A stretch of 64,000 bases of DNA from Podocnemis expansa (GCA_007922195.1 ML681995.1:19026764-19090763); one strand, 5' to 3'; counted from the stretch's first letter, positions 10,799-22,510 are shown. A program made the numbers and translations. Notes: generated by a model from the sequence alone, not told the origin.

Positions 10799-12194
10799 TT
10801 CCAAGCCCCTATGTCCAAACACCAGTTTTTGATGGATGTGTTGAGGTGCCATTCAATCACTACCTCCAGCTAAAATAGCCAACCACACTTTCACACCCAT
10901 TTGGTCACCAGTTGACAGTGTTCTCAGTGCCTGAGAATGCATAATATCAGACCAATAGGTCAAAGCAGCTACTCCATCTGTTTTACCTCCTGATCTCCAC
11001 AATACCTTTTCCCAAGGATCCTTCTTACAAGAGTTTACTACAACAGGAGGTAGATGGTCTTCTCCAGTTATGAGTCATAGAACCAGTACCTCAACATCGA
11101 TGAGGCAAAGGGTTATGTTCTCATTATTTCCTAATACTCAGAATGGAAGGGAGTTGGAGACCTGTACCAGAAGTCAGAACTCTCAAGAAGTTTGTCAAGG
11201 TTCAAAAATTCAAGACAGAAGCCTTATTGACTATTGTTTCAGTGTTGGAATAGGGAGACTGGCTTTCAGCCTTTGAGCGTCAGGACACCTGTTTTCATAT
11301 CTCAGTCTTACCAACTCTCATATGATTTCTTACACTCACACTAGGGCAAGACTACTACCTTAACAGAGTGCTCCCTTTGGGATTTCATCAACTCTGAAAG
11401 TATTTTCCAAGGTTCTCTCACTAATGGCCCCTCATCCATGTTCTCAAAGGGTAATAAGATTGCCTTAGCTTAAGAGTTGCCTCCTCAGAGCCCAATTCTC
11501 TGGGAGACTCGCTAACACTACCATGAGCTTGTTTACAGAGCTGGGCCCACAGATCAACACCCAGAAATCAACCCTTACTCCAGTGCAATGCCTGGAATTT
11601 GTTAGAGGCTGACCTTGACTCATTATGTGCCAGAGCCCTCATGCTTCACTTAGATTTCTGTCCTTAGCCATGCTCAATGACACCGATTAAAGCACCCCAC
11701 AAATATCAGTCAGACTCTCCTTCCAGCTCCTCAGGCACATGGCAGTGACCACATGCCAGGCTTTGCATGAAATGCCCCAGCCCAAATCAAACAAGGACAG
11801 GCCCTTCCAGGATCAAAACCTGCTTAGACTCATGAAAGAACCCAACCAAAAGTTGAAAGGGATCACCTTCTGCCTAATCTAACACTGTTGCTCTTCACCA
11901 CGAGTCCCATCACTGATAGGGTAGCGGGTGCATCAAAACAGCCTCACTACACAAGGCAAGTGGTCACCAATGGAGATGCCCCGTCACCTTAGTTTCCTCA
12001 AACTAAGAACTGTTCAGAATGCCTGTGCCCATTTCCTCTTCTAATCACACAAAGTTCTTTATAGATAACATAGCATGTAAGTATTACATCAATCGACGTG
12101 GGAGAGCTAGGTTGCCCACCCTATGCAGAGACAGTTAAGTTATGGAATCGCTACATCTCCCACAATACCACAGTGTCCTTGGCTTACCTCTCAG

Positions 12195-12452
12195 ATACAC
12201 AGACTCGGTTGCGGTTAGGGAGGTCTAGGCTGGATATTAGAGGAAACTTTTTTACCAGGAGAGTGGTGAAGTCTTGGAATGAGCTGCCGAGGGAGGTGGT
12301 GGAGTCTCCATCTTTGGAGGTGTTTAAGGCCCGGCTGGACAAAACCCTGACTGGGATGGTTTAAGTGGGAGTGGTCCTGCCTCTGGCAGGGGGTTGGACT
12401 AGATGACCTATGAGGTCCCTTCCAACCCTATGGTTCTATGATTCTATGATAG
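12195..12452 (+). mobile_element. CR1 LINE 3' tail inside DIRS copy A
   Basis: The frame ending at 12364 encodes [19 protein letters not shown] and L-P-R-E-V-V-E-S-P-S-L-E-V-F, the CR1 ORF2 C-terminus. The 3' end follows with 'ggttggactagatgacct' and 'ctatgattctatgata'. The sequence on both sides is DIRS RNase H: an H-Y-I-N-Q-like phrase before and A-D-S-L-S after. The CR1 therefore inserted into an existing DIRS copy. Confidence 0.85.
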
Positions 12453-14039
12453 CAGACAGTCTAAGTTGCAAATTCCCTCAAATCCATGAGTGGGAGCTAG
12501 AACTGACAGTCCTTCATGACATATTCAGACAATTAGGGACATTGTCCACAGACCTGTTTTGCCACTGATCTGAAGAAATGTCCACACAGCTGCTCCAGCA
12601 TGGGGATAGGTTAACATTCCCTGAGCAATGCTCTCATTCTCTGTAGCAAAGACCTTCTCTGTGCCTTGCCTCCATTTCCCTTACTTGCAAAGGTTCTACT
12701 GAAAATAAAAAGAGTCTGAGCCCATGTCATCCTGACTCTTCCTACCTGGCCAAAGCAGACTTGGTTTTCTTGCCTGTCACAGCTCACGATGTTCCCACCG
12801 ATTCTGGCTGTGCCTACACCTCCTCTAGCATGACAGAAAATTTGCACTGCACCCCAACTTGGGGATTCTCCATCTCTGTGCTTGGCTCTCTGTTTTTGGT
12901 TCCAACACCTAGTAAGCTCCTGTTCAAGAGAGGTAGAAGAGACTCTGTTACACAGTGGAAGGTCCTCAACTCTATGCATTTACCTGTGGAAATGGTCCGG
13001 ATTTCAGACTTGGCACTTGGTACTATACACCTTGCCAACATCTGTGATTCTGGACTGTGAAATTGGATCTATCTGTAAGCTCTGTTACGGTCCACAGAGC
13101 AGCCGTAATAGCTTTCTGCCAACTATTGAGGGATGCCCAGTGCTGTCACACCCAATGAGTAAGAGCTTTCTCAAGGGTATTTTAAATCTACTCTCACAGT
13201 CTTTCTCTTGCTCCCATATGGGGCTCAAACCTAGTGCTAGAAAGACAGGCTTGGCTGCACTCTGAATCCATGACCACTGTCTTGCCGTGCATGAAAATCT
13301 TCCTGGTAGCGATTACCTTGACCAGGAGAATAGGAGACATAGCAGCTGTGACAGCTCATCAAAAAGTATTCTTTTCCAGGCAAGGTTATGCACAGGCCAC
13401 ATTCAAAAATCATCCCTAAGGCAACACTCTTTGTTTCATGTGAATCAATTGATTTTACCTTTCAGTCTTCTACTCCAGGACTCATGAAGACATAGCTTAA
13501 ATATCAGGAGAACACTTGTTTTTTTACCTGGACAGAACAAAGGTCTTCAAGAAGTCCCCTAGGCTTTTCCTTTCCATTGTGAAATGACTCAAGGGCTCAG
13601 CACTTTCAGCCCAAAGGCTCTCCAAGTGGGTCTCAAATTTCTTCAGACAGTGTTACAAAGCTCACAACATGACCCCTCCAGACTCTGTTTGTACACACTC
13701 CACAAGGTTGAGCTCCTCATCTGTTGCCTTCTTCAACAACATCCCTCTTTCAGAGATCTGCAGAGCAATGACAAGGGCATCTGTTTGTGTCTTCCCAGAA
13801 CACTGTCCCTATGGGTGCTGCACAACCTGTCCTCCTCCCCTCTATTTGGAGTTCTTGTCCATGACTCTGCAGTAGAGAAGGAACTGAGGAGGGTTCTCTC
13901 ATGTGTGCTGGCTGTCCTCCATGGTGCAGCCCGAGGGAGTCAGCACAAGCTCAGGCATAACGGATGCTCCTACTGAAGTTCTCCAGACATTAGCACAGAA
14001 GTGCAAGCCTGCCTAGAGTGAGGACCTGTAAATATCCTT

Positions 14040-14300
14040 TTGATGTAAATAGTTCCTGGTGATCATACTTTAAACTTATAAAGCACCTTGCAACCTGGGG
14101 CCTCAAAATGTTTGGGAAACAGTGAATGAAGCCTCCCAACACCCTATAAGATAGGTGAGTAATAGAAGTAACCTCCATTTCCCCTTCTGTAAAACTGATT
14201 AAGTCACCCAAGAAGTCTCTAGCAGAACTGGGACTGGAAGCCAGTTCTCCTAACTCCTGTGTTTTTAATCACAGTATCATCCCTTTTCATAAAGTGACCA
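14040..14300 (-). repeat. Ancient MIR/L2-like fragment
   Basis: Read on the minus strand it has the familiar phrase order of old amniote interspersed repeats: agaactggcttccagtccca, then agtttta-cagaaggggaaa, then caccttataaagc-like ends. It is strongly diverged and non-coding. Confidence 0.4.
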
Positions 14301-15530
14301 AAACAAGGGAGTTTCTTCTGTTCCATTGACACCCCTAACTCTTGGAGAAACATTTGTCGGGAGGACAGTGCAAACCCGGAAGGCTTTAGTGTTTCTAAGG
14401 CTCTAAACCTTTCCTCAGATGTGGGGTTTCTCATGAATGCATTGGTCCACCCAGTGGTGTAAACAGTGCACACTAGTGTCCTGCATGCTTAAATGACTGA
14501 TGCGGACTCTGCTTATGTGGACTAAGAGTTCCCTTAGGACTAGATCAGTACATGTTAGGGAGCCTGTAGTGTACACCTATACGCAGGCCAATTAGTGCAG
14601 GGCAACCTAGTGCGTAAGTATTTATATCTCTCCAGTGTGGACTAATGCACAATGAAGTCAAGCCCATGAAGAAACATACTTTGTGCCCCCATGTGATCTC
14701 TAAAAAAGAGAAAGTAAGGTGGAAAGATTTAAACCTGACAGCTGTGTTACAAGGCGAAGTCTACAAAGCAGTAACATAAACCCATGGCTGGCCTGGGCCA
14801 GCTGACTGAGGGCTGTGAGGATGGAGGGTCTCAGAACTTGGGTTCCATCCTGAGCCAAAATGTCTACACAACAATTTTTAGACCTGTCACCCAAGCTCCA
14901 TGAGCCTGAGTCAGGTTATCATGGGTCTTATCACTGTGTTAACATAGCTGAAGCTTTCTGGTCATGATCTTACGCTGTACAGCATGAGCACAGCTTAAAA
15001 CTTGGAACTTGTTTGCTGTGTCAACCTCCATTATATGAGTACACCATTCAGGAAGCAAAAAAAAGTAGTCTGGGAAAAATGTTGAATATTTTTTGTTATT
15101 TAAAGTTGAACTCACACATTTCTCTCTCCCCATCAGTAGTCCTTTTGAAGCTGCTCTAGTGCTCTGAAGAGAGCTGAGCCCTTTTAAAAATGGCAGTTTG
15201 ATGAATGTCATGTTTCATCTTGCTGCTGTGGACAGATGTGTGTGAGGAGAGACTTGAGCATTAGAGTATAAATTGGTGAAAAAGATGTTAACTTCATTAA
15301 TGAATTAAGATAATCCCCAAAGGAAAAATAGCAACAATCCCGTGTGGTCAAGGATGATCTCTCATGTTGGTCCTTTGGTAACTGAGAAGGGCAACCCTTG
15401 AGGCATAGACTCATCATATGGTGTTGGAATGTGCCATGATTGCTACATGATAGTTGTCTGTCCTTCCTCTTCTGGAGTTTTTCTGAGACCAAGGCAAGGT
15501 GATTTTCTTCAAAAGTGGTTGATCATTCAT
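14301..15530. other. Intron sequence with an unnamed diverged repeat
   Basis: Around 14740-14920 the phrases 'ttgggttccatcctgagcc' and 'ctccatgagcctgagtcagg' resemble a reptile repeat that I have met but cannot name. The rest is AT-rich intron without a supported exon. Confidence 0.35.
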
Positions 15531-15534
15531 TCTC

Positions 15535-15700
15535 TCACAGGTCTTCATCAGCTTGCCCTGTCTTGGGTGACTGTCTCCTAGTGTGCAGTGTCAATGCCAC
15601 ATCTCCTGGCATTTGTCTTGAGTGTGTCTTTAAAGTGTTTCTTTTGGCCTCCCCATTTCCTTTCTCCTTTGAGTTGAGCATGCAACCATTGTTGTGGTAG
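15535..15700 (-). mobile_element. LINE reverse-transcriptase C-terminal fragment
   Basis: On the minus strand the frame contains L-H-A-Q-L-K-G-E-R-K, G-G-Q-K-K-H-F-K-D-T-L-K and, after a stop, T-Q-D-R. This is the conserved C-terminal block G-G-Q-K-K-R-F-K-D-x-L-K ... A-x-D-R of non-CR1 LINE polymerases common in animals. The piece is short and broken; its clade cannot be decided from this fragment. Confidence 0.65.
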
Positions 15701-16086
15701 GCATATATCAGACATATACACATAGTGCCCCCTCCCACTTTTACTTCCAAAAGGAGAGAGCCAGATAACCCATCTAAAACTATATCCTTGCTTAGACCTT
15801 AAGCACACAAGTGTTATCTTAATTTGTGAGGAGGCTTTACATTTCCCCTTTTTTAATACTGTTTGAGTTTTTAAAGCTGTAATTTCGTTAAAAAGTTTTA
15901 CACCTTATTTATAGTATTTGGGCACCTGGAAAGAGATGAAGTTTCTCCTGCTCCTCATGACAGCAGATGCTCTAAAATAAAGCAGAGTTAGATATTGTCT
16001 TTTCAGTTGACCATGACCATGTTACAGGAAGGTTTTTTAAACATTTTTAGTCATGAGTTTCTCCTCTTCTTATTCTCTCCCTGCAG

Positions 16087-16181
16087 TAAGGGAAGACTTC
16101 AGCAATATGCTGGTACTTAATGACACCTGCTTGAAATGGAGGCGAAGCATAAGGAGAGTGGATAGGAAGGAGATCTATTCA
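16087..16181 (+). CDS. SUSD1: SUSD1 exon, module 3 first half
   Basis: Coding exon of 95 nt between acceptor ccctgcag and donor gtaagtg, in phase 1 and out phase 0, identical in layout to the other two first-half exons. It encodes V-R-E-D-F-S-N-M-L-V-L-N-D-T-C-L-K-W-R-R-S. The N-D-T sequon and the cysteine are kept. Its partner is 2.3 kb downstream. No frame damage is visible. Confidence 0.9.
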
Positions 16182-16904
16182 GTAAGTGTTGCATATTTTA
16201 AGTGTTAGGTTTGTTTTTTTGTTTTTAATCTAAAATCAAGCAAATATTGACAAACCGGAGTCTTTGTATACTGTTACTTTCAGAGTCCTAATGCTACTGA
16301 CATGGCATTTAGACATAGTAATAAGAAACTAGCATGTGGCATCTTAAGAAAATAAAAAGGTCAGTGGGTCATTGTTTCAAAAAGATTACTGTGCTTTTTT
16401 GATGTTATTTGCTCACCTGTGTTTCATGTTGGTTATTTTCTTCCTTTCAGCTGTTCTTTTCTTTTGTATTTTCCCTTTCTTGTCCCTCAGCTCTGTTCAC
16501 TCCATCCTTCAGCAAACCCTCATCCTTTCCACAGACTCAGACAGACCTCAGTGCCTTTCCGTGTCCTCTCAATGATCACCCTTGTCCTGTTCTGGAGCCT
16601 TCACTGAGACTGCTTTTGCTGGGCCATCAACTTGCAGCTCTCTTTTAATCTGGGCTGTTCGAAAGTGTCCATGCTTAGAGATTATCTGGATCTTATCACA
16701 TCCCTTTAACTGAGGAATAGCATGTGGAATTAAGACTGTGCAATCAATTTTTTTTCTTACTCAAATAACTAATAGCTGTGAACATTGTTCCCTTTGAGTT
16801 AAGTGTTTGGCATCAGAGCAGTAAAAAATTTGCAAGTCTACAAGCATACGTTCAATCCTAGCTGTTTAACCTGATCCTGAGAGGTCCTGGGCATTTGCAC
16901 TTCA
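16182..16904. other. Intron sequence, pyrimidine-rich, no feature
   Basis: Intron between the halves of module 3. The frames around 16372-16650 are T- and C-rich and hydrophobic by composition. I see no splice-bounded coding segment. Confidence 0.45.
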
Positions 16905-17020
16905 TGTGGATATAGTGTTCTTGAACTTTCAGAAAGCCTTTGACAAGATCCCTCACCAAAAACTCCTAAGCAAAGTAAGCAAGCATGGGATAGGTGAGAA
17001 GGTCCTCTCATGGGTCAGTA
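16905..17020 (+). mobile_element. Short CR1/L2-type reverse transcriptase fragment
   Basis: The translation shows L-N-F-Q-K-A-F-D-K-I-P-H-Q-K-L-L-S-K, equivalent to the conserved [12 protein letters not shown] block of LINE reverse transcriptases. It starts and stops abruptly, so it is a truncated relic. Confidence 0.7.
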
Positions 17021-17179
17021 ACTAGTTCTTCTTTGTATGGCTGATATGACTGTAGAGCAACTACTTAATTTTACATTCCAATGGTTAAGTAAGATAATTG
17101 CATCAAGAGTAGCAGAGTGCATAGCTGTGATGCCTCCTTCGTATTTATGAAGTGTGTTGTTTAATGGTGCGTTCTATGC

Positions 17180-17818
17180 CAGTGTTTCTCAACTGGTGCT
17201 CCGGGGAACACCAGTGCTCTGCAGACATAGTGAAGGTGTGCCGTGACTAACCCAGCTCCTCCCCATTGGGGGTGGGGGAGCGGGGATCTAAATGGGGAGG
17301 GGGAAAGGAGTAAGTGGTGAGCCAAGGTGTACCTAGGAGATTTAAAATGCCCCAGCTGCAACAAAGCTTCCAGGCATGTGTTGGCATCTGCCATCACCAC
17401 CTTGCTCTTTTGCTGCAGCTGGGGCCTTTTAAACTTCCAATCACAGTTTCCGCTGGCATCAAAATCACTTGGATGTAACTTCTATAGTAAAACTTTCTTT
17501 GATCAGCTTTACTCCAAGAATAGATGAACTTTGTTTGAACATGCAGGCCCAAAATTCCCATTAGTACTTTAGTAATATCATTGTCAGTTTTAAGTTGTGT
17601 GCATAATTATTATGTATCTCTTTTTTAGAAATGAATTTTACAAGTTATATTTGTAAAATTGTATTTAATCATTTTTGCAGGATTGTGTAGTATGCAGATG
17701 TTATGAACTTTATGGCTGGTATATACTGGCTTTTTCAGGAATGTTTTATTAGGTGTTCTGTGTAAAGTAATTAATACTTTTAGGTGTTCCCTCATTCACT
17801 AAAGGTTGAAAAACACTA
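17180..17818. mobile_element. hAT-like miniature element
   Basis: The left end cagtgtttctcaac and right end ggttgaaaaacacta are inverted repeats of the hAT type. The interior is non-coding. I could not see a convincing 8-bp target duplication, so the exact borders are provisional. Confidence 0.5.
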
Positions 17819-18497
17819 TAATAGGTGACCACAGTCACACACTGGAAAGTCTTTACTTTTCCATTCGTGCCTCTAATTATTAGGAGCAGGGAGAGGATGA
17901 CAGAGTGGGTCACTCAGCTACTGCCTGTTCTGTTCATTCCAACTGAAGCACCTGGCATTGGCCACTGTCAATTTAGGGTTCTGGCCTAGATGGACCATTG
18001 GTCTTATCCAATATGGCCGTTCTTATATTGACTTCAGTCAGATTTGGTAGTAACAAGCTCCTTTCAGAAACAAGTGATAGCACATGTACTTGTATCTTCA
18101 TTGTGGAAATAATTACAGTGCATGCATCAGTAGGCTTCTGGTTCCTGTTGTCTGGCAAACTAGCTGTTTTGATAGTGAGGTTTCTTTACCACAGGAAAAG
18201 GGAGGGAGGAGGTGGTGAGAGGGAGAAAAAGAAGTGTAAGAACTAGCATTAGTACAATGTTGTTCATGTTTAACAACAAGCATGCTGTATCTTCATAAAG
18301 CTTGGAAGCATTTTGATTATAACAACACTCAATATACTTAATATTATATGTTTGTGTGCACATATATTTTTTTCCAGCAAGGATATGGTAAATTATCATA
18401 AAGTTCATGATAAATCATATAGTTAGAATATTCCACAGGTAGAACCCAAGTGAAATATCAAAACCTTTCATTTTCACTGTTGTGATTGCTTTGTTAG

Positions 18498-18684
18498 TTT
18501 CACATACAAGGTCGACGTGGGTATCAGAAGGAGTTCTTTCATGAAAAGACCTTTAACCTAACCGCTTATGGACAAACTCCAGAGGTGTGTCTTGATTTGT
18601 GCCCAGGCACCAATTACACTGTGAATATCTCCGCAGCAGCTTTGGATCTTTCAGTGCTGGTTTCCATGACAACTCAAATTACTG
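18498..18684 (+). CDS. SUSD1: SUSD1 exon, module 3 second half
   Basis: Coding exon of 187 nt between acceptor tttgttag and donor gtatgt, phase 0 in and one base over at the end. It encodes [25 protein letters not shown] and G-T-N-Y-T-V-N-I-S, ending T-T-Q-I-T. This arrangement matches the last module before the linker in vertebrate SUSD1. The donor is followed within 12 bases by an uninterrupted run of 23 T (18697-18719). The next exon is 33.8 kb downstream. Confidence 0.92.
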
Positions 18685-18853
18685 GTATGTCTTGCCTTTT
18701 TTTTTTTTTTTTTTTTTTTAAAAACAGGATGACCATTTGAGTGCGACTGCTCAGAGTAAGTAGTAATATTGCCAGCTGACGTGAACTTGATGTCTCAGTG
18801 TGGATTGTTGGGAAAAACTCCTGCCTTGTGCTCAAAAACTGTAATCTAACTGT

Positions 18854-18983
18854 TACAGCAAACAAACAAGAGTCCTATGGCTCTTTTAAAGACTAACAAA
18901 TCTATTTATTGCTAGTCTTTAAGAATGCTACAGGAATCCTTGTTTGTTTTGCTGAACTAAACTAACATGGTTACTCCTCTGGA
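18854..18983. repeat. Fold-back repeat, short copy
   Basis: The left arm agcaaacaaacaagagtcct and the right arm ggaatccttgtttgttttgct are inverted copies. The outer end 'actaaactaacatggttact' is shared with the copy ending at 5988. The loop is almost absent. Non-coding. Confidence 0.7.
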
Positions 18984-19084
18984 ACTTGCTGTTACAGATT
19001 TCATACTCTTTCTTGTTGGGCCAGCAAATCCCAAAGCATGGCAACAGTGGCTGTCATTTGTTTTAAAATGTCACATCAGCATCA

Positions 19085-19315
19085 CAGGGTTACTGGAGAG
19101 GAAGGATGGGCTAGTTGTTGGGACTCTGGAGACTTAAGTCAATTTTCTGCTTTACCACAAATTTCCACTGTGACCTTGGGAAAGTTACTTAGTGTCTGTG
19201 TGCCTCATTTCACCATCTGCACAATGGGGACAGTTGCACTGATGTACCTCACAGAAGTGTTAAAAGACTGTGAGGTACTCAGATGTACTATGCGTATGGG
19301 GGCCTTGTGAGCTGA
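19085..19315 (+). repeat. MIR-like SINE
   Basis: The sequence follows MIR closely in its 3' half: 'ctgtgaccttgggaaagtta', 'tgtgtgcctcatttcaccat', 'ctgcacaatggggacag' and 'acctcacagaagtgtt'. This is an old SINE shared by amniotes. The 90-codon frame across it is fortuitous. Confidence 0.65.
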
Positions 19316-20463
19316 GTTCCATGGATATATGATGCTATCGATTAGTTGGTGGATTTTTAAAAGGAGAGTCAGTAAAAAGGCACTGTTGGGAGAGGAAGAG
19401 GAGGAGGAGAGATCATGTTGTACTTCACGTTTACATTATCATTTGCCTCCAGGATTTTTTTTTCCATTAAGCAAACTACACTAATAAAAACCATGAGCCT
19501 TTGAGTTCATTTTGATTCCTGTTAAATTTGTTTAAATTAGGGCACTGCATCAGTTAGGTTTTCTTTCGTCCTTTCTTCTTCTTTCTTTTAAGCAGTGAAA
19601 CACTAGCTTTGGTGTTGGCTCAAATTCTCTTTCTGTTTTGTCAGCAGACAGATGAGAGAGATGAAAGCTGGCGAGCTCTTTGGACTCTGTAAATATATGT
19701 TCAGCCACTAGGTGCAGCTGTTTATCTGCTGGATGTCTAATGAAGAACTGGGGAGCAGTTTATGTGGTATTTTCCAAATCATGAATAATTCAGTAATTTT
19801 TAATAGTAAACCTAAGCTTTTAAAACATCATAGAAAGGGAAGAAAAATCTATTCCTTTTGTGCTGAAGTTGTGTAGTGAGCCCATTATTCGGGATCACTT
19901 TAGTGGTGTACAGGAATTATTTGGACTAAGAAATTGCCTAGCTGTCACTCAAAAGTAGTGAATTGTTGTATCTATTCATGTCTTCTTAAAACAAAGCGTG
20001 TACTAGAATTTGATTAATGGAGTTGCTTTTGAATATCCCAGTTCTAACCAGTAGGTGTTCCACTTTACATTGTCATCTTGTCAGAGCTCACAAAATATAC
20101 AGGACTGGAGCAAATCATTCCTTGATCAGAAGACCTATACAGAATAGTTCCAGTGGGTGCCACACGATGTAGTGTTGGTGATTTGGTGTCTGGTGTGCTT
20201 TCCTTTAATTTGAATGAACACACTAACATGCCTGGTGGAGAGATGTAAAAACTCAGTCATGTCTTCTTATCAGTCAAGATCCCATTAAATTAAGACCCAT
20301 TTTACTTCATCTCAGAGTAGTGGGGTTTGAGTCACTTTTGATTTTAACTATCACTTTTAAGTTTTATAAAATTGCACAATCAAGGATTAACAAAACTGTT
20401 TCCGTTATTTATTTATTTATGTATTTTAAAAATTCAAACAGAAAATTTTTGGTATGTTCCAAA
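19316..20463. other. Intron sequence, nothing recognised
   Basis: AT-rich intron with small simple repeats such as 'atttatttattta' near 20410. No exon or element could be supported. Confidence 0.45.
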
Positions 20464-20573
20464 GGGGGCAACCGTGTTAGTCTAGCTCAGCAAAAACAAC
20501 CAAGGAGTCCTGTGGCACTTAAAGACTAAATACATAAGTTAGTCTTTCAGTGCCACAGACTCCTTGCAGTTTT
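20464..20573. repeat. Fold-back repeat, short copy with outer end
   Basis: It begins with the outer end 'gggcaaccgtgttagtctag', then caaggagtcctgtggcactt and an inverted return arm agtgccacagactccttg with a loop of about 20 bases. It shows how the outer end joins the arm on the left side of the family. Confidence 0.72.
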
Positions 20574-21816
20574 GGGTGTGGATTTCAGCTTTCTTCAGCA
20601 GTGTTTGCAACATACAAGTTGTAGCTCTGTGTTTGTTATTGACGGCTAGGAAGTAAAACAGAGCAGTCTTTTAAAGATCTAGGAGGAGTGAGAAGGAAAA
20701 AAAGCAAACCAAGACCATTAAATCAAAAGTAAATCATCTGACAGTCTCCTTTTAACTTCTGTGCCATGCCTGGCAAATTATATTCTTCCTACCTAAATCA
20801 CTTTTGGAGCTTAGTTGGGATACAGTATTCTTTAATTCCTGTCTTGCACTGCTGTGTGGCATTGCTGTGTGCTGTTAAATCAGGTGGTTGTACTTATGTG
20901 ATGGTGTAGGTATGCCAGTCTGAGCTTGCTGAGGTGCTTTGTTGTGACCCTTTGGTATGAAGAGTTTTGTATAAATGTAAGTTATCACTGAAGATCCAAT
21001 GCTCTAAGGAAGCTGAAAGACTGAAACAAATGTTTTACTGTCGGCGTATTGTAACTGGCCTAAACCTTGTTATTAGTGATGCTGCTGCTCGAGGTTGCAT
21101 GCTGATCTCTTTGGAGGAGCTTAAGGAGGTGTTGTCATTAATTTACCCCCAATTAACAAATATTCTTGGTGAGTCATGGATGTACATTTCAGAATTTACG
21201 ATCAGATCCTGAGCTGGTGTTAATTCCCATATCTCATGAACTTTAACAGAGATACTATAGTTACTGCAGTTGAGGATCCAGCTCATAGATTCTGTAATGC
21301 TGTGAAATAGAGGAGCCCAGGAGGCTAGATTTCCCAGCTCTCCCACCACCATAGAGGCATATCATTCTATGGTGCCCATATTCCTCTATGGAAGATATTA
21401 AGAAGGCTAGAGAGCATATTTAGTGTGAATGTGTGCTGTACAGTTAAATGGCAAATGAAAGGTTGCTTTGTGCTCAAACAGAAAGGAGAGAGAGACTCTA
21501 GGCTATTTATAAATGACTGTCGGGAAATCTACCCTGGCTTCAGATATCCTGAATGAGATGATTCATTGTGCCTATGGTGGGATGTGTCTTTACATAGAAA
21601 TTCAGCAGCTTGCAGCTTTCCTTACCATATACAGTCTGGCAAGCAGATTTCTTCTAAAATAACTCAGTGATGAACATGTTACTGTTTTTGTCTTGTGGCC
21701 AGTAAATGTGTTCTATCAAGTGCTTCATAGGTCATTTCAATTCTGTTCCTTTCATACTTCAGAATATTTCTTATACTGCCCCTCCTAGCTTCAGTAAGCG
21801 TTCTCACCTCAGGCAC
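20574..21816. other. Intron sequence, nothing firm
   Basis: AT-rich sequence with stops in all frames. No element with recognisable ends was seen. Confidence 0.45.
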
Positions 21817-22510
21817 CCTTGAGATATCCACAGGGGCAGCCGTGTTAGTCTGGTTCAGGGAGGGGAAAAAAACAAAAGGGACACGGAGTCCTGTAGCACT
21901 TAAAGACTAACAGATGTATTTATCACATGAGCTTTGGTGGGAGAAAATCCCACTTCATCAGATGCTTTGAAGANNNNNNNNNNNNNNNNNNNNNNNNNNN
22001 NNNNNNNNNNNNNNNNNNNNNNNNNNNNNNNNNNNNNNNNNNNNNNNNNNNNNNNNNNNNNNNNNNNNNNNNNNNNNNNNNNNNNNNNNNNNNNNNNNNN
22101 NNNNNNNNNNNNNNNNNNNNNNNNNNNNNNNNNNNNNNNNNNNNNNNNNNNNNNNNNNNNNNNNNNNNNNNNNNNNNNNNNNNNNNNNNNNNNNNNNNNN
22201 NNNNNNNNNNNNNNNNNNNNNNNNNNNNNNNNNNNNNNNNNNNNNNNNNNNNNNNNNNNNNNNNNNNNNNNNNNNNNNNNNNNNNNNNNNNNNNNNNNNN
22301 NNNNNNNNNNNNNNNNNNNNNNNNNNNNNNNNNNNNNNNNNNNNNNNNNNNNNNNNNNNNNNNNNNNNNNNNNTCTTCAAAGCATCTGATGAAGTGGGAT
22401 TTTCTCCCACCAAAGCTCATGTGATAAATACATCTGTTAGTCTTTAAGTGCCACAGGACTCCTTGCCTGTTTTGTTTTTTGTTTTGTTTTGTTTTTTTAC
22501 CCTTGAGATA
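21817..22510. repeat. Large fold-back repeat interrupted by the assembly gap
   Basis: The left arm (about 21885-21973) and right arm (about 22374-22461) are inverted copies with about one mismatch; both reach the gap with the sequence ending gatgctttgaaga. The whole unit is flanked by a 12-bp direct repeat, acccttgagata, at 21817-21828 and 22499-22510. A T-rich run (tgttttgttttttgttttgt) precedes the right direct repeat. The flanking repeat suggests a target-site duplication, longer than the 8 bp of hAT elements. The true loop is unknown. Confidence 0.8.
21974..22373. other. Assembly gap (400 N)
   Basis: Exactly 400 unknown bases separate two near-identical inverted arms. The round length suggests a placeholder or a rounded scaffold estimate. 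The palindrome probably blocked sequencing or assembly. Open frames drawn through the Ns have no meaning. Confidence 0.99.

Larger units (their letters stand above)
8712..13990 (+). mobile_element. Degenerate DIRS-type retrotransposon (copy A)
   Basis: The domain order of a DIRS element can be followed through many stops and frameshifts. It begins with a gag zinc-knuckle-like region at 8720-8800 (K-C-L-T-C-K-E-E). A gag core at 10265-10320 has I-A-N-Y-Q-A-L-L, and a gag tail at 10540-10670 has K-D-L-R-A-T. Reverse transcriptase begins at 11040 with Q-Q-E-V-D-G-L-L and continues to W-L-S-A-F-E-R-Q-D-T-C-F-H. RNase H and the following region lie at 12070-12560, with A-D-S-L-S and then F-P-Q-I-H-E-W-E-L. 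A tyrosine recombinase portion around 13270-13400 has F-L-V-A-I-T-L-T-R-R. The end (13830-13960) resembles the terminal repeat of copy D. A CR1 tail interrupts it. It is the oldest-looking copy. Confidence 0.75.

Noticed and set aside
17172..17826. 8-bp target duplication for the hAT-like unit at 17180-17818
   Set aside because: The flanks ttctatgc and taataggt do not match well enough.
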